Shown here piece after piece: positions 33,750-42,347 of a DNA stretch of 64,000 bases. The number at the start of each line of letters is the position of its first letter. Within the stretch, counting starts at the first letter, position 1. The translations under genes were made by a program, and so were the position numbers. Source of the stretch: Bradyrhizobium sp. CB82 (GTDB taxonomy: Bacteria; Pseudomonadota; Alphaproteobacteria; Rhizobiales; Xanthobacteraceae); the NCBI RefSeq assembly GCF_029714405.1, contig NZ_CP121650.1:4841001-4905000 (forward strand), given 5' to 3'. The notes under the pieces are model-generated. The model did no database searches. It was not told where the DNA came from and worked only from the letters and a program-made list of their open reading frames with translations.

Positions 33750-35783
33750 TCATTTCGGCACGTTGCGCTCGAGGTCGTCGAGCCAGGCGGCGGCGCTGGA
33801 ATCGGACGGCGCGCGCCAGTCGCCGCGCGGCGAGAGCGAGCCGCCGGCCGAGACTTTTGGACCGTTGGGCATCGCCGAGCGCTTGAACTGGCTGAAGGCG
33901 AAGAACCGCCGCAGGAACACTTCGAGCCAGTGGCGGATGTCGGCGAGCGCATAAGCCTTGCGCCGGTCATTCGGAAATGCAGGCGGCCACTCGCCCCCGG
34001 CAACATCCTTCCACGCATGCAGCGACATGAAGGCGATCTTGGACGGACGGAACCCATAGCGCAGCGTATAGAACAGGTTGAAATCCTGCAGTTCGTACGG
34101 CCCGATGGCAGCCTCCGTGCTCTGCGGCTTCTCGCCGGCCTTGACCGGCACCAGCTCCGGCGAGATTTCGGCGGCGAGGATCGAGGCAAGCGTGCGGTTG
34201 ACGTCATCGGTGAATTGCTTCGACGTGATCACCCAGCGGATCAGATGCTGGATCAGCGTTTTTGGCACGCCGGCATTGACGTTGTAATGCGCTATCTGGT
34301 CGCCGACGCCATAGGTGCACCAGCCGAGCGCGAGTTCCGACAGATCGCCCGTGCCGATGACGATGCCGCCATGGTGATTGGCGAGGCGGAACAGGTAATC
34401 GGTGCGCAAGCCCGCCTGCACGTTCTCGAAGGTGATGTCGTAGACCTTCTCGCCCATACCGAAGGGATGGCCGATATCCCTCAGCATCTGCGTCGCCGTG
34501 GTGCGGATGTCGAGCTCCTGCCAGCTCGTCCGCAACGCTTTCATCAGCGCGAGCGCGTTGGTCTTGCTCTCGCTGCCGGTGGCAAAGCCCGGCATGGTGT
34601 AGGCGAGGATGTTTTCGCGCGGCAGTCCGAGCAGGTCGATGGCCTTGGCGGCGACGATCAAGGCGTGGGTGGAATCGAGACCACCGGATACGCCGATCAC
34701 GACGCGTTTTGTGCCCGTCGCACGCATCCGCTGCACGAGGCCGGCGACCTGGATGTTGTAGGCCTCATAGCAGTCCTGCTCGAGCAGATGCTCGTCACTC
34801 GGCACGAAGGGAAAGCGCTCGACCTTGCGCAGGAAACCGATATCGGCCGCCGGCGGCTTCAAGGCAAAGGTGACTTTGCGGACGCTTGCCTCGCGCTGAC
34901 GACGGTTGTCGTCGAACGTTCCCATCAGTGAACGCTCCTGCCGCAGCAGGTCGAGATCGATGTCCGCGGTCGTGATCTGCCCGCCCTGCCGAAACCGCTC
35001 GCCCTCGGCCAGCAGCACGCCGCTCTCGTAGATCGAGGTCTGGCCGTCCCAGGCCAGATCGGTCGTCGACTCGCCGGCACCCGCGGCAGCATAGACATAG
35101 GCGGCAAGGCAGCGCGCGGAGGTCGATTGGCACAATAGCGCGCGCGAGCGTGCGCGGCCGATCGTGATTGGGCTGCCGGAGAGGTTGATCAGCACGCTCG
35201 CTCCCGCCAGCGCCAGTTCGGAGGCCGGCGTGACCGGAATCCACATGTCCTCGCAGATCTCGACGCCGATGGTCAGGCCCATGACGTCCTCGGCCGCGAA
35301 CAGAAGGTCGACACCGAACGGCGCACGCAGGTCGCCGACCGCGATCTCCACGCCGACGATTTCGGCGCCGGAGGCAAAGTGGCGGCCTTCGTAGAACTCA
35401 CGATAGGTTGGAAGATAAGTCTTGGGGACGACGCCCAAAATCCTGCCGCGATGGATGACGGCCGCGCAATTGTAGATGCGCGCGCAATGGCGCAGCGGCG
35501 CACCGACGATCAGCACGGTCATCAGGGCCGACGACGCCTCGACGATCGCTTCAAGGCCGCGCTCGACCGCATCGAGCAACGGGTCCTGCATCACGAGGTC
35601 TTCGATCGCATAGCCGGACAGGCACAGTTCAGGGAACACGGCGACCGCCACCGACTGCCCGTGACAGGCGCCCGCCGCCGCGACGATCGCCTTCGCATTG
35701 GCGGTGGGATCGGCCACATGCGAGGCGGTGACGCAGGCTGCCACGCGCGCAAATCCGTGGGCGTAGATCGAGTGAAAGCTCAT
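33750..35783 (-). CDS. nadE: Glutamine-dependent NAD+ synthetase
   Basis: 677 residues, the long two-domain form. The N-terminal nitrilase-type glutaminase carries the Glu-Lys-Cys set (FPELCLSGY, GVVPKTYLPTYREF, GVEICEDMW). The C-terminal ammonia-dependent synthetase has the PP-loop SGGLDS. It amidates nicotinic acid adenine dinucleotide to NAD+, releasing glutamate. A FixK/FNR-type box lies 45 nt upstream of the start codon, suggesting higher expression at low oxygen. pncA is also nearby, so two NAD-supply genes cluster here. Confidence 0.97.
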   Translation of the reverse strand: MSFHSIYAHGFARVAACVTASHVADPTANAKAIVAAAGACHGQSVAVAVFPELCLSGYAIEDLVMQDPLLDAVERGLEAIVEASSALMTVLIVGAPLRHCARIYNCAAVIHRGRILGVVPKTYLPTYREFYEGRHFASGAEIVGVEIAVGDLRAPFGVDLLFAAEDVMGLTIGVEICEDMWIPVTPASELALAGASVLINLSGSPITIGRARSRALLCQSTSARCLAAYVYAAAGAGESTTDLAWDGQTSIYESGVLLAEGERFRQGGQITTADIDLDLLRQERSLMGTFDDNRRQREASVRKVTFALKPPAADIGFLRKVERFPFVPSDEHLLEQDCYEAYNIQVAGLVQRMRATGTKRVVIGVSGGLDSTHALIVAAKAIDLLGLPRENILAYTMPGFATGSESKTNALALMKALRTSWQELDIRTTATQMLRDIGHPFGMGEKVYDITFENVQAGLRTDYLFRLANHHGGIVIGTGDLSELALGWCTYGVGDQIAHYNVNAGVPKTLIQHLIRWVITSKQFTDDVNRTLASILAAEISPELVPVKAGEKPQSTEAAIGPYELQDFNLFYTLRYGFRPSKIAFMSLHAWKDVAGGEWPPAFPNDRRKAYALADIRHWLEVFLRRFFAFSQFKRSAMPNGPKVSAGGSLSPRGDWRAPSDSSAAAWLDDLERNVPK

Positions 35784-35827
35784 AGCGCGCGGGCCCTTCT
35801 GTTCAGTTGCGAACCATTCTTAGCCGA

Positions 35828-35841
35828 TTGACGTGGATCAA
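35828..35841 (-). promoter_or_regulatory. FixK/FNR-type binding site upstream of nadE
   Basis: TTGAC-GTGG-ATCAA matches the FixK2 consensus TTGA(T/C)-N4-(A/G)TCAA exactly. Its centre is about 51 nt before the nadE start codon. The flanking gene on the other side ends here, so nadE is the only candidate target. Confidence 0.65.
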
Positions 35842-35952
35842 TGCACGTAATTCCCAATCATGCACAATAGTTCTGCTAAACATCCTCCCTACTTCACTTC
35901 CGGCCGCCGCAACCTATGGATGCGGCGGCCGATCGTTTGGCGAGATGGCGTC

Positions 35953-36660
35953 CTACCGGGAGCGTTCGGCCCGCAGCGTCTCGAACAGCGCGACGATGGC
36001 CTCGACCTGGTGGCTGGCAAGCCGCGGGTTCGGCATGGACTGGTTCGGTCCGAGGTAACGATGACCGGAGGTGAGAAGCTGCCGGAGATCGTCGCTGGAG
36101 AATGACGTCCGGCTTGCGAGGTCGGGGAAGCTCGGCGCCGGAATGCGCGACTCCGGCTGTTCGTTCGGCCTGTCGGAAACCACGTGGCAATTGCCGCAGA
36201 TCGAGCGCGCCAACCCGCGCGCCTCGGCGAGCTGGTCGACAAAGAGCTGATCCGTGAAAGGCGAGTTCGCCGGCACCTGAAGCGTGATGAAGCCATATCC
36301 TTCAGCGCGGTGGCAGGCGTTGCAACCGTTGGTCAGATCGCCATAGGCCTTGGTGAAGGCCGCGGCGTCCTTGGCGTCGACGGCACGGCGCAAGGCCTGT
36401 ACCGCCGCGGCGGCCTGATCGGCGCGGCCCGTCGGCTGCGCGACGCGCCTGAGGCCGGCTTCGATCTGGTTGAGCTCGTAGGTCGCAAGCGGCCAGTTAC
36501 TGATGCGGCCGGCGGACCACAATTTGATGTGCTGGCGCTGAAGAGCGGCCATCAACTCCGACGCCACCTTGTCGCCGCGCGCACTGTCGACCTGCGCGAC
36601 CGCCTGCGAGAGCGAGGCAGTCGCCATCGCAACCGCCGCCAGGAGTGTTCTGAACCTCAT
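35953..36660 (-). CDS. Secreted di-haem cytochrome c
   Basis: 235 residues: a signal peptide (MRFRTLLAAVAMATASLSQAVAQ), a helical first half (about 25-110) like a cytochrome c' type bundle, and two haem c motifs, CNACH (113-117) and CGNCH (155-159). Met ligands may be in NQSMPNPRL. A periplasmic electron carrier or redox enzyme subunit is expected. A perfect FixK/FNR box stands 46 nt upstream, consistent with a role in micro-oxic respiration or nitrogen-oxide metabolism. The exact partner is unknown. Confidence 0.85.
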   Translation of the reverse strand: MRFRTLLAAVAMATASLSQAVAQVDSARGDKVASELMAALQRQHIKLWSAGRISNWPLATYELNQIEAGLRRVAQPTGRADQAAAAVQALRRAVDAKDAAAFTKAYGDLTNGCNACHRAEGYGFITLQVPANSPFTDQLFVDQLAEARGLARSICGNCHVVSDRPNEQPESRIPAPSFPDLASRTSFSSDDLRQLLTSGHRYLGPNQSMPNPRLASHQVEAIVALFETLRAERSR

Positions 36661-36705
36661 GGAGCCTCCAGGTCACACTCTAGATTCCGAATCAGTCCAA
36701 CGGCT

Positions 36706-36719
36706 TTGACCGGGATCAA
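36706..36719 (-). promoter_or_regulatory. FixK/FNR-type binding site upstream of the di-haem cytochrome
   Basis: TTGAC-CGGG-ATCAA, exact to consensus, centred about 52 nt before the cytochrome start codon; same spacing as at nadE. Confidence 0.7.
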
Positions 36720-36744
36720 GAGCGGCACCGCCCGGCGATATCGC

Positions 36745-37869
36745 TCACGCCCTGCGCGCGAGAACGCCGCCACCGAGATCGGAACGCAGCCATTCGGTGA
36801 TGCGGGGCCAGGCATGTACATGGGTCCGCGCTCCCATGAACAGCCCGAGATGATCCGACGGCTCGGATGCCGCCGCGATGAACACCGGGGACGTCCCCAC
36901 GAGATCAGCCGTCGCCAGCGCCTGCGTCGCCGGCACGACCTCGTCGTCGAGCCCGGCGAGCAGGAAGATGGGCGCTCTCACATCCTTCAAATCGATTTGT
37001 CTGCCGAGCGCCACGAAGTCTCCCGCCGCGATCCGGTTCTCGCGGAAGATCCAGTTGACGATCTGGAGATAATAGCTGCCCGGCAGGTTGAGCGTCTCCT
37101 CGTTCCAGCGGTTGAAGCGTTCCAAGAGCTCAGCACCGCCCTCCTCGGCCACGCTCCTTTGCAACGCCACCGCGATATCGTCCACACTCGGTGACCTCGA
37201 CCAGAAGCGCAGCATCTCCTCGCCGCTGACATTGCCGCCGCCCCGCGCCACGAGCTGGTCGTAGACCAGCTCAGGCGCATTGCGCGCGAGCCGGGACAAT
37301 GCAGACTCGATCGCGAGGTCGACGGGGGCACCGACCAGCACCAGGCGGCGCACCTTGTCCGGGAAACGCGCGGCGTAGAGCAGCGACAGCCAGCCGCCCT
37401 GACAGAGGCCGATGAGGTCGACCGGCGTGCCGATCTCATCGATCGCAACGTTGAGGTCGCCGAGATAGCTGTCGATCGACAGATAGCGCATCTCGGGCGA
37501 TGCCGAGCGCCAATCCGTGAGATAGACCCGATCAACCCCGCCCTTATGCAGCGATTCCACGACGCTGTGCCCCGGCGCAAAATCGGCGATCAGCGCACGG
37601 TGCAAGGCGTAGGGTGCGCAGATCAATACCGGCGGGCCGGTGCGCTTCTTCGTACAGTCGCGCAGGCGCATGGTCGCGAGCTCCAGCGCAACCTTGTTGG
37701 TCGTGGTCCAGGGAAGTTCCGTCTCACGCGGCTCGGGGGAGCTGCGCTCCAACCACCAGAACGCGGCATCCATGGCGAGCTTGGCCGCTGCAAACGGCCA
37801 CAACAGCGGATCATCCGGGCCCGGCCCGGATCCTGTCGGCGTCGGCGGTTTATTGGTTCCTTGCGCCAT
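36745..37869 (-). CDS. PHA-synthase-like alpha/beta hydrolase
   Basis: 374 residues. The lipase-box-like GLCQG with Cys156 in place of Ser, the Asp of AGLDDEVVP and the His of SDHLGLF make the Cys-Asp-His triad of polyhydroxyalkanoate synthases. The protein is shorter than the ~570-residue class I PhaC and lacks much of its N-terminal domain, so it may be a class III-like catalytic subunit or a related acyltransferase. It starts just after the stop of pncA, so the two are likely co-transcribed. No phaA, phaB or phasin gene is near. Confidence 0.75.
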   Translation of the reverse strand: MAQGTNKPPTPTGSGPGPDDPLLWPFAAAKLAMDAAFWWLERSSPEPRETELPWTTTNKVALELATMRLRDCTKKRTGPPVLICAPYALHRALIADFAPGHSVVESLHKGGVDRVYLTDWRSASPEMRYLSIDSYLGDLNVAIDEIGTPVDLIGLCQGGWLSLLYAARFPDKVRRLVLVGAPVDLAIESALSRLARNAPELVYDQLVARGGGNVSGEEMLRFWSRSPSVDDIAVALQRSVAEEGGAELLERFNRWNEETLNLPGSYYLQIVNWIFRENRIAAGDFVALGRQIDLKDVRAPIFLLAGLDDEVVPATQALATADLVGTSPVFIAAASEPSDHLGLFMGARTHVHAWPRITEWLRSDLGGGVLARRA

Positions 37870-37870
37870 C

Positions 37871-38497
37871 TCAGAAGAACGCCTCGATGCTGACCACGGG
37901 GATGCCGAGCCCCTTGAAGCTGTGGTGGGTGGCGGCGACCGAGCCGTCGAGATCGATGCCGCGGCAGGCATCCTCGATCACGGCGACCTCGAGCCCCGCC
38001 TTGCGGGCATCCTCCGCCGAAAAGCGGACGCAAAAATCCAGCGCCAGACCCGCCACGAACACCGTCTTCAGCTCGCGCTCGCGCAAATAGCCGAGCAGCC
38101 CGGTCGGCGTCTTGTGGTCGTTCTCGAACAGCGCCGAATAGGAATCGATGCCGCGGCGAAATCCCTTGCGCACCACGAGGCTCGGCCGGCGGACGTCGAG
38201 ATCCCGATGGAATTCGGCGCCGGCGGTGCCCTGCACGCAATGGGTCGGCCATAGCACCTGCACCCCGTAGTCGAGATCGATCGCCTCGAACGGACGCTTG
38301 TTGGGGTGATTGGAGGCAAACGAGACGTGATCGGCAGGATGCCAGTCCTGCGTCAGCACCACATTGGCGAATTTTTGGGCGATACGATTGATGGCGGGCA
38401 CGACCCTTTCCCCGGCCGGGACGGCCAGGGCCCCGCCGGTGCAAAAGTCGTTCTGGACGTCAATCACGAGCAGGACGTCCCGGTCGGATATCTTCAT
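37871..38497 (-). CDS. pncA: Nicotinamidase
   Basis: 208 residues. The catalytic triad Asp13 (VIDVQNDFC), Lys111 (VVRKGF) and Cys156 (ALDFCVRFS) and the metal ligands Asp51, His53 and His86 are all present. Deamidates nicotinamide to nicotinate for NAD+ salvage; cytosolic. It sits close to the NAD synthetase gene but separated by the cytochrome and hydrolase genes. Confidence 0.96.
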   Translation of the reverse strand: MKISDRDVLLVIDVQNDFCTGGALAVPAGERVVPAINRIAQKFANVVLTQDWHPADHVSFASNHPNKRPFEAIDLDYGVQVLWPTHCVQGTAGAEFHRDLDVRRPSLVVRKGFRRGIDSYSALFENDHKTPTGLLGYLRERELKTVFVAGLALDFCVRFSAEDARKAGLEVAVIEDACRGIDLDGSVAATHHSFKGLGIPVVSIEAFF

Positions 38498-38713
38498 CGC
38501 TGGTCTCCACCCGGTCTGTCCTCAATGTCGATCTTCCGGCGCCGCTTCGCAACCGCCTCTGTGGTCGCGGGCGGATTGCTGCCGGCGCAACGGTTCACGC
38601 GCATCGACGTTGACGACATCATCAAGCCGCGGTGGTATGCGAATCTGACCGCGAAAAATGGAGACAAAGGTTCCCGCGATCACCATGGCGGTGGACGCGG
38701 CGGCCATGAGGAC

Positions 38714-39691
38714 ATGACCAGTCGAACAACAAGAGGTTGCGCATTGCTCGCCGACATCGGCGGCACCAATTCGCGGTTCGCACTGATGGAGGAGGACGGC
38801 CAGATCGGGCCGGTCACCTATGCGCGGGTCGCCGACTTCCCCACCGTTCGGGACGCCATGGCCGACTTCCTGGCGCGGCAGGCCAGTCGCGCGCGCGTCG
38901 GCGCCGGGGTGCTCGCCGTGGCGGGACCCGTCGTCAACAACCGCTGCGTCATGACCAACAGCCCCTGGATTATCGATGGCAATGAGCTTCGGGGGGCGTT
39001 TGGCCTCGACGCCGTTCACGTGCTCAACGATTTCGAGGTGCTGGCCTGGGCGCTGCCGGCCTTGCAGCCTGCCGACCTGTTCCCGCTCGATAACCAGACT
39101 GGCGCGGCCGGCGAGCCGCTGCTGGTGCTCGGACCCGGCACGGGCTTTGGCGTCTCCTGCCTCGTCGAGCGTCACGGCGCCCGAGTGGCCGTGATCACGG
39201 AGGCGGGTCATGCGACCCTGCCGGCGGAGACGGAACGCGAGGAGCACGTCATCGCCGCGATGCGACGGCGCATGGGGCATGTCGAGATCGAACTGGGCGC
39301 GCTGTCCGGGGCGGGGCTGCGGAACCTCTACGAGGCGGTCGCCGAGGTCGATGGCGTGAAGGCCCCGCAACGCGACGCGGCTGCCATCACCACCGCGGCA
39401 CTCGACGGCAGCTGCGATCTCAGCCGCACCGTGCTCGAGATGTTTTGCGCCATCCTCGGCTCCGTCGCCGGCAATCTGGCGGTAACCTTCGGTGCCCGCG
39501 GCGGGGTCTATATCGCTGGCGGCATCGTCCCGCGCTTCCCGAAATTCCTCGCTGCCTCGGCGTTCCGCGAGCGATTCGAGGCCAAGGGACGCTTCCGGGA
39601 TTACCTGCATCCCATTCCGACCAGCATCATCGTCAAGCCCGACGCGAGCTTTGCGGGCCTGAAGGCTTTTTGCGACCACAGCACGGCGTAA
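38714..39691 (+). CDS. glk: Glucokinase
   Basis: 325 residues. The ROK-unrelated Glk-type signature DIGGTNSRFAL at the N-terminus, VLNDFEVLAWALP for sugar binding and LGPGTGFGVSCLV for phosphate binding are present. ATP-dependent phosphorylation of glucose to glucose-6-phosphate, feeding the Entner-Doudoroff pathway. The chosen ATG has a closely spaced GAGGA; further in-frame sequence upstream looks untranslated. It is divergent from pncA. Confidence 0.95.
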   Translation: MTSRTTRGCALLADIGGTNSRFALMEEDGQIGPVTYARVADFPTVRDAMADFLARQASRARVGAGVLAVAGPVVNNRCVMTNSPWIIDGNELRGAFGLDAVHVLNDFEVLAWALPALQPADLFPLDNQTGAAGEPLLVLGPGTGFGVSCLVERHGARVAVITEAGHATLPAETEREEHVIAAMRRRMGHVEIELGALSGAGLRNLYEAVAEVDGVKAPQRDAAAITTAALDGSCDLSRTVLEMFCAILGSVAGNLAVTFGARGGVYIAGGIVPRFPKFLAASAFRERFEAKGRFRDYLHPIPTSIIVKPDASFAGLKAFCDHSTA

Positions 39692-39814
39692 GCACAACCC
39701 AAGCTCGCCGGCCCAAGACAACCTGGTGCGGCGGCCGTGAATTGTGAAACGCCTCACTGCTTGCCGTCCCGCCCGTGCTACGATCAGGGGGTTTGAGGGC
39801 TGGGGGGGACCTGT

Positions 39815-40054
39815 GTGAAGCACCTGATCCGGATCATTGCGATTTCGCTTGTCCTGATGATGCCCGTTTTTGCGCAAAAACTGGTCGATCCAGCCACGGT
39901 TGCGCCGGAATACCGCGACGCGGCCGAGCATCGCCGCGCCGAGCAGTTGAAGCAGCGCGCCTGCGGCCTCAAGGCGGATCAGACCAAGGTCCTGCTGCGC
40001 GACCGCGCCGCCTTCGTGCTGAAATGCATGGATGCGGCGGACGCGAGCAAATAG
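39815..40054 (+). CDS. Small secreted hypothetical protein
   Basis: 79 residues, GTG start after a G-rich ribosome-site region. A signal peptide (MKHLIRIIAISLVLMMPVFAQ) is followed by a helical, charged mature part with two Cys (RACGLK, LKCMD) that may form one disulfide. Unknown family. Confidence 0.6.
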   Translation: MKHLIRIIAISLVLMMPVFAQKLVDPATVAPEYRDAAEHRRAEQLKQRACGLKADQTKVLLRDRAAFVLKCMDAADASK

Positions 40055-40355
40055 TCCGCCGTCCGCTAAGAGTATGCTCCGGCCCCGGAGGGCCGCGTTA
40101 GCGCAAGCGTGAAGCGGTTTTCTCGCGACAAACGCGGAACGCGTTTGCGCGGAGATCAGATCTCAATCGAGTCGCGCTTTAGCGACGCTTGCCAAGTTCG
40201 CCGCGCTTGCCGTTGAACTCTCCTCGGCCCGCGCAGCACAATCCACAGGTGATTGCATCGAATCACGCCGCCGGACCCAAGTTCCTGCTTGCCCGCTGCC
40301 GTCGCTTGAGAAACAATTCACCCGTGGTGCGTGTGGGTGCGGCGCGGGGCGTGAC
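40055..40355. other. Intergenic interval containing a palindromic repeat
   Basis: No gene is supported. Copy 1 of a dispersed palindromic repeat lies at about 40099-40165. Confidence 0.5.
40099..40165 (+). repeat. Dispersed palindromic repeat, copy 1
   Basis: Contains AGCGTGAAGCGGTTTTC, CGCGACAAACGCG and GCGTTTGCGCGGAGATCA, shared with copies at 52607-52678 and 54861-54931. Here the outer GCATGATC arm is missing on the left. Confidence 0.75.
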
Positions 40356-40574
40356 ATGCGTAAGCAGGACTTGGGTAAGCAAGATCTAGGATTTGACTAC
40401 CATCGCTATCACCGGTTGCTGACCGAGGCGGTGGACGAGGACAGGCGAATGGCGCTCATCGAACTCCTGATCGAGGAAAAGGCCAGGGATCGGCTGGCCG
40501 CGCAGCGCGCCTCCGACCGGGCCGCGATGACGGCGCAGACCATTGCCAAGGTGCTGGGAACGGCCCGCAACTGA
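40356..40574 (+). CDS. Small helical hypothetical protein
   Basis: 72 residues: MRKQDLGKQDLGFDYHRYHR with a direct KQDLG repeat (a 12-bp duplication at the 5' end), then LLTEAVDEDRRMALIELLIE and a charged, helical end. Cytosolic. Common type in Bradyrhizobium, unknown function. Its start could lie at the second copy of the duplicated segment. Confidence 0.6.
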   Translation: MRKQDLGKQDLGFDYHRYHRLLTEAVDEDRRMALIELLIEEKARDRLAAQRASDRAAMTAQTIAKVLGTARN

Positions 40575-40724
40575 TCCTCGGGGACCGCGCCGCGGCCTGG
40601 TATCGATTGCGATCCCGTTAAGGATGCCTGGCAATAAGGATGCCTGGCAATCCTGTATCAAACTTTCTGCGCTAGGGATTTCCCCTACCTGATGCAATTC
40701 AGGGCCAACACAGGGGGAATTGAC

Positions 40725-40880
40725 ATGAGCATGCTGTCACTCGCCTCGGCTCCGGCCGGCATCCAAATCCGTTCGACCGACAATTCGTTCAAGACCATCC
40801 TGCTGTTCTGCTGCGCCGGCCTGCTTGCCTCGTTCAGCCTGATGGCGTGCGGCATCGACCTCAGCGCCGGCTTGATGTGA
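40725..40880 (+). CDS. Small membrane protein
   Basis: 51 residues: a polar N-terminus (MSMLSLASAPAGIQIRSTDN) and one membrane helix (about 22-42, TILLFCCAGLLASFSLMACG). AGGGGGAATTGAC is a strong ribosome site 5 nt before the ATG. The longer frame to an upstream Met is less likely. Unknown family. Confidence 0.6.
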   Translation: MSMLSLASAPAGIQIRSTDNSFKTILLFCCAGLLASFSLMACGIDLSAGLM

Positions 40881-40988
40881 AACGAGACGCGCTGATGAGA
40901 GATGTTCTTTAGATCGGTTTCATCGCAATTCACGTTTGCAACGGCCGCCCCTCCAGGCGGCCATTTCCGTTGTGCCCGGGGAGAGCCG

Positions 40989-41720
40989 TCAGCCTGTGAA
41001 CAACATGACCGGCTGTTCAAAGCCTTTCAGGGTGTGCTCCGAGCCATCTCCCGCGACAAGGTGACCGGCCCGGTCCCGCACCGTCGACGTCACCAGGATC
41101 TCACCCGAGCGTGCCGCGGCCTGCGCCCTTGCGGCGCGGTTCACCACGGTTCCGACCGCAGTCAGGTCGCGATGGGCATGACCGAATTCGCCGAAATTGG
41201 TTTCCCCGCTATCGATGCCGACCCCGATGCCGACGTCCAAGCCGTTGCTTCCGATCGAGCGCACCAACTCGTCGCGCCTGCGGCCGAAACGCTCCTGGAT
41301 CTCCCGCGCGGCAAGCAGGGCCTGCACTGCATGATCCGCCTGCCGGACCGGGAAATTGAAGATCGCGAACACTGCGTCGCCGATCGTCTTGTTCAGGAGG
41401 CCGTCGTAGTGCCAGATGGCTGCGGCGCAGTCATCATAGAAAGCATCGAGGAGCGCGGTCAGCGCGGCCGGCTCCAGATTCTGCGTGAGCGCCGTATAGC
41501 CGCGCAAATCCGCGAACATCACCGTGGCATCGATGGTGACGGAACGCGCCTTCATCACCCGCGAGAAGGCCATCTCGCAGATGGTGCAGGTGTTCGGGTT
41601 CATCCGGCTGGGCCTGATGCCGAACAGGCGAAACGGCGCTGATAACGGCCCGCGCAGCGGGATCGGCATATGCAGGTTCTGCCAGCATCCCAGGCAGATC
41701 GTCGCAGGCTGCGGTGTCAT
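40989..41720 (-). CDS. Class III adenylate/guanylate cyclase with N-terminal Cys pairs
   Basis: 243 residues. An N-terminal segment has Cys9/Cys12 (CLGC) and Cys45/Cys48 (CTIC), a likely zinc or Fe-S site. It is followed by a cyclase catalytic domain with the metal-binding VMFADLRGYTALTQ and GDAVFAIFN, and the later GIGVGIDSGETNFG region. It is predicted to make cAMP (or cGMP) from the nucleotide triphosphate. No membrane helix, so it is cytosolic; the Cys pairs could make it redox- or metal-responsive. Confidence 0.85.
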   Translation of the reverse strand: MTPQPATICLGCWQNLHMPIPLRGPLSAPFRLFGIRPSRMNPNTCTICEMAFSRVMKARSVTIDATVMFADLRGYTALTQNLEPAALTALLDAFYDDCAAAIWHYDGLLNKTIGDAVFAIFNFPVRQADHAVQALLAAREIQERFGRRRDELVRSIGSNGLDVGIGVGIDSGETNFGEFGHAHRDLTAVGTVVNRAARAQAAARSGEILVTSTVRDRAGHLVAGDGSEHTLKGFEQPVMLFTG

Positions 41721-41804
41721 CGCGAGTTCGGGTCCATCTCGTCCATTCTGCGCCGGCCGAAGCTAGCACCTTTGCCCGCGCGCGGCGTGAAATTCTCGGC
41801 GGCT

Positions 41805-42065
41805 TCAGGATTGGTCACCCTTGCCGTCGACGAAGGCGAGCCCGATCCGGTTCTTCTGGATCCAGATCACCCGGCAGTCGCGGACCGAGGAGTCCTTGGC
41901 GATGACGAGACGAAAACGGTGGGGAACGAAGGCGGGATTGTCAACGTCGATCGCCGCGCCGGCAGGCGAGATGTTGCGCACGACGCAGCTCATCACGGAG
42001 CCGCCGGACGAGACATAGGCCAGCTCTTCGATGTCGATACGCGGATATTTTCGTTTGTCGTCCAT
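41805..42065 (-). CDS. PilZ-domain protein
   Basis: 86 residues: RKYPRIDIEELAYVS contains the RxxxR motif and MSCVVRNISPAGAAIDV the D/N-xSxxG motif of PilZ. The family binds cyclic di-GMP; the canonical second motif reads NISPAGA, which departs slightly (Pro for xSxxG), so ligand binding is possible but not certain. AGAAGGCGC precedes the ATG. Single-domain copies are frequent in Bradyrhizobium. Confidence 0.85.
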   Translation of the reverse strand: MDDKRKYPRIDIEELAYVSSGGSVMSCVVRNISPAGAAIDVDNPAFVPHRFRLVIAKDSSVRDCRVIWIQKNRIGLAFVDGKGDQS

Positions 42066-42347
42066 GCGCCTTCTACCTTGATCCAAGCTTAGCCGGACTG
42101 CCTAAACAAATTGCACGATCCTCGGCTTTCGCCCCGGCCCGCTCGCCTGAAAGCCCAATCACGCGCCCTCATCGCGGGTTCCCGACAAGACCGCAGCTCG
42201 GCCACAGGTCGGGCGTGAATCGGTCCGCTTTTCTTCAAGTTCCCGTGACGAATTGAGCGGGCCGCGCCGCTGCGGCAGGATAGCCGGGCGCAGTGCCTTC
42301 CACCTACCCCAGGGCAAGGTTGCCCGGCTATTCGCCGCAAGCGGACG

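Noticed and set aside
33495..34931. 478-aa rightward frame opposite nadE
   Set aside because: Antisense shadow of nadE; composition is typical of complement reading, and nadE motifs are intact on the other strand.
38522..38713. Possible short gene or leader upstream of glk (both strands open)
   Set aside because: The rightward frame (MSIFRRRFATASVVAGG) joins glk without a stop but matches no glucokinase start, and the leftward one has no ribosome site; left as untranslated.
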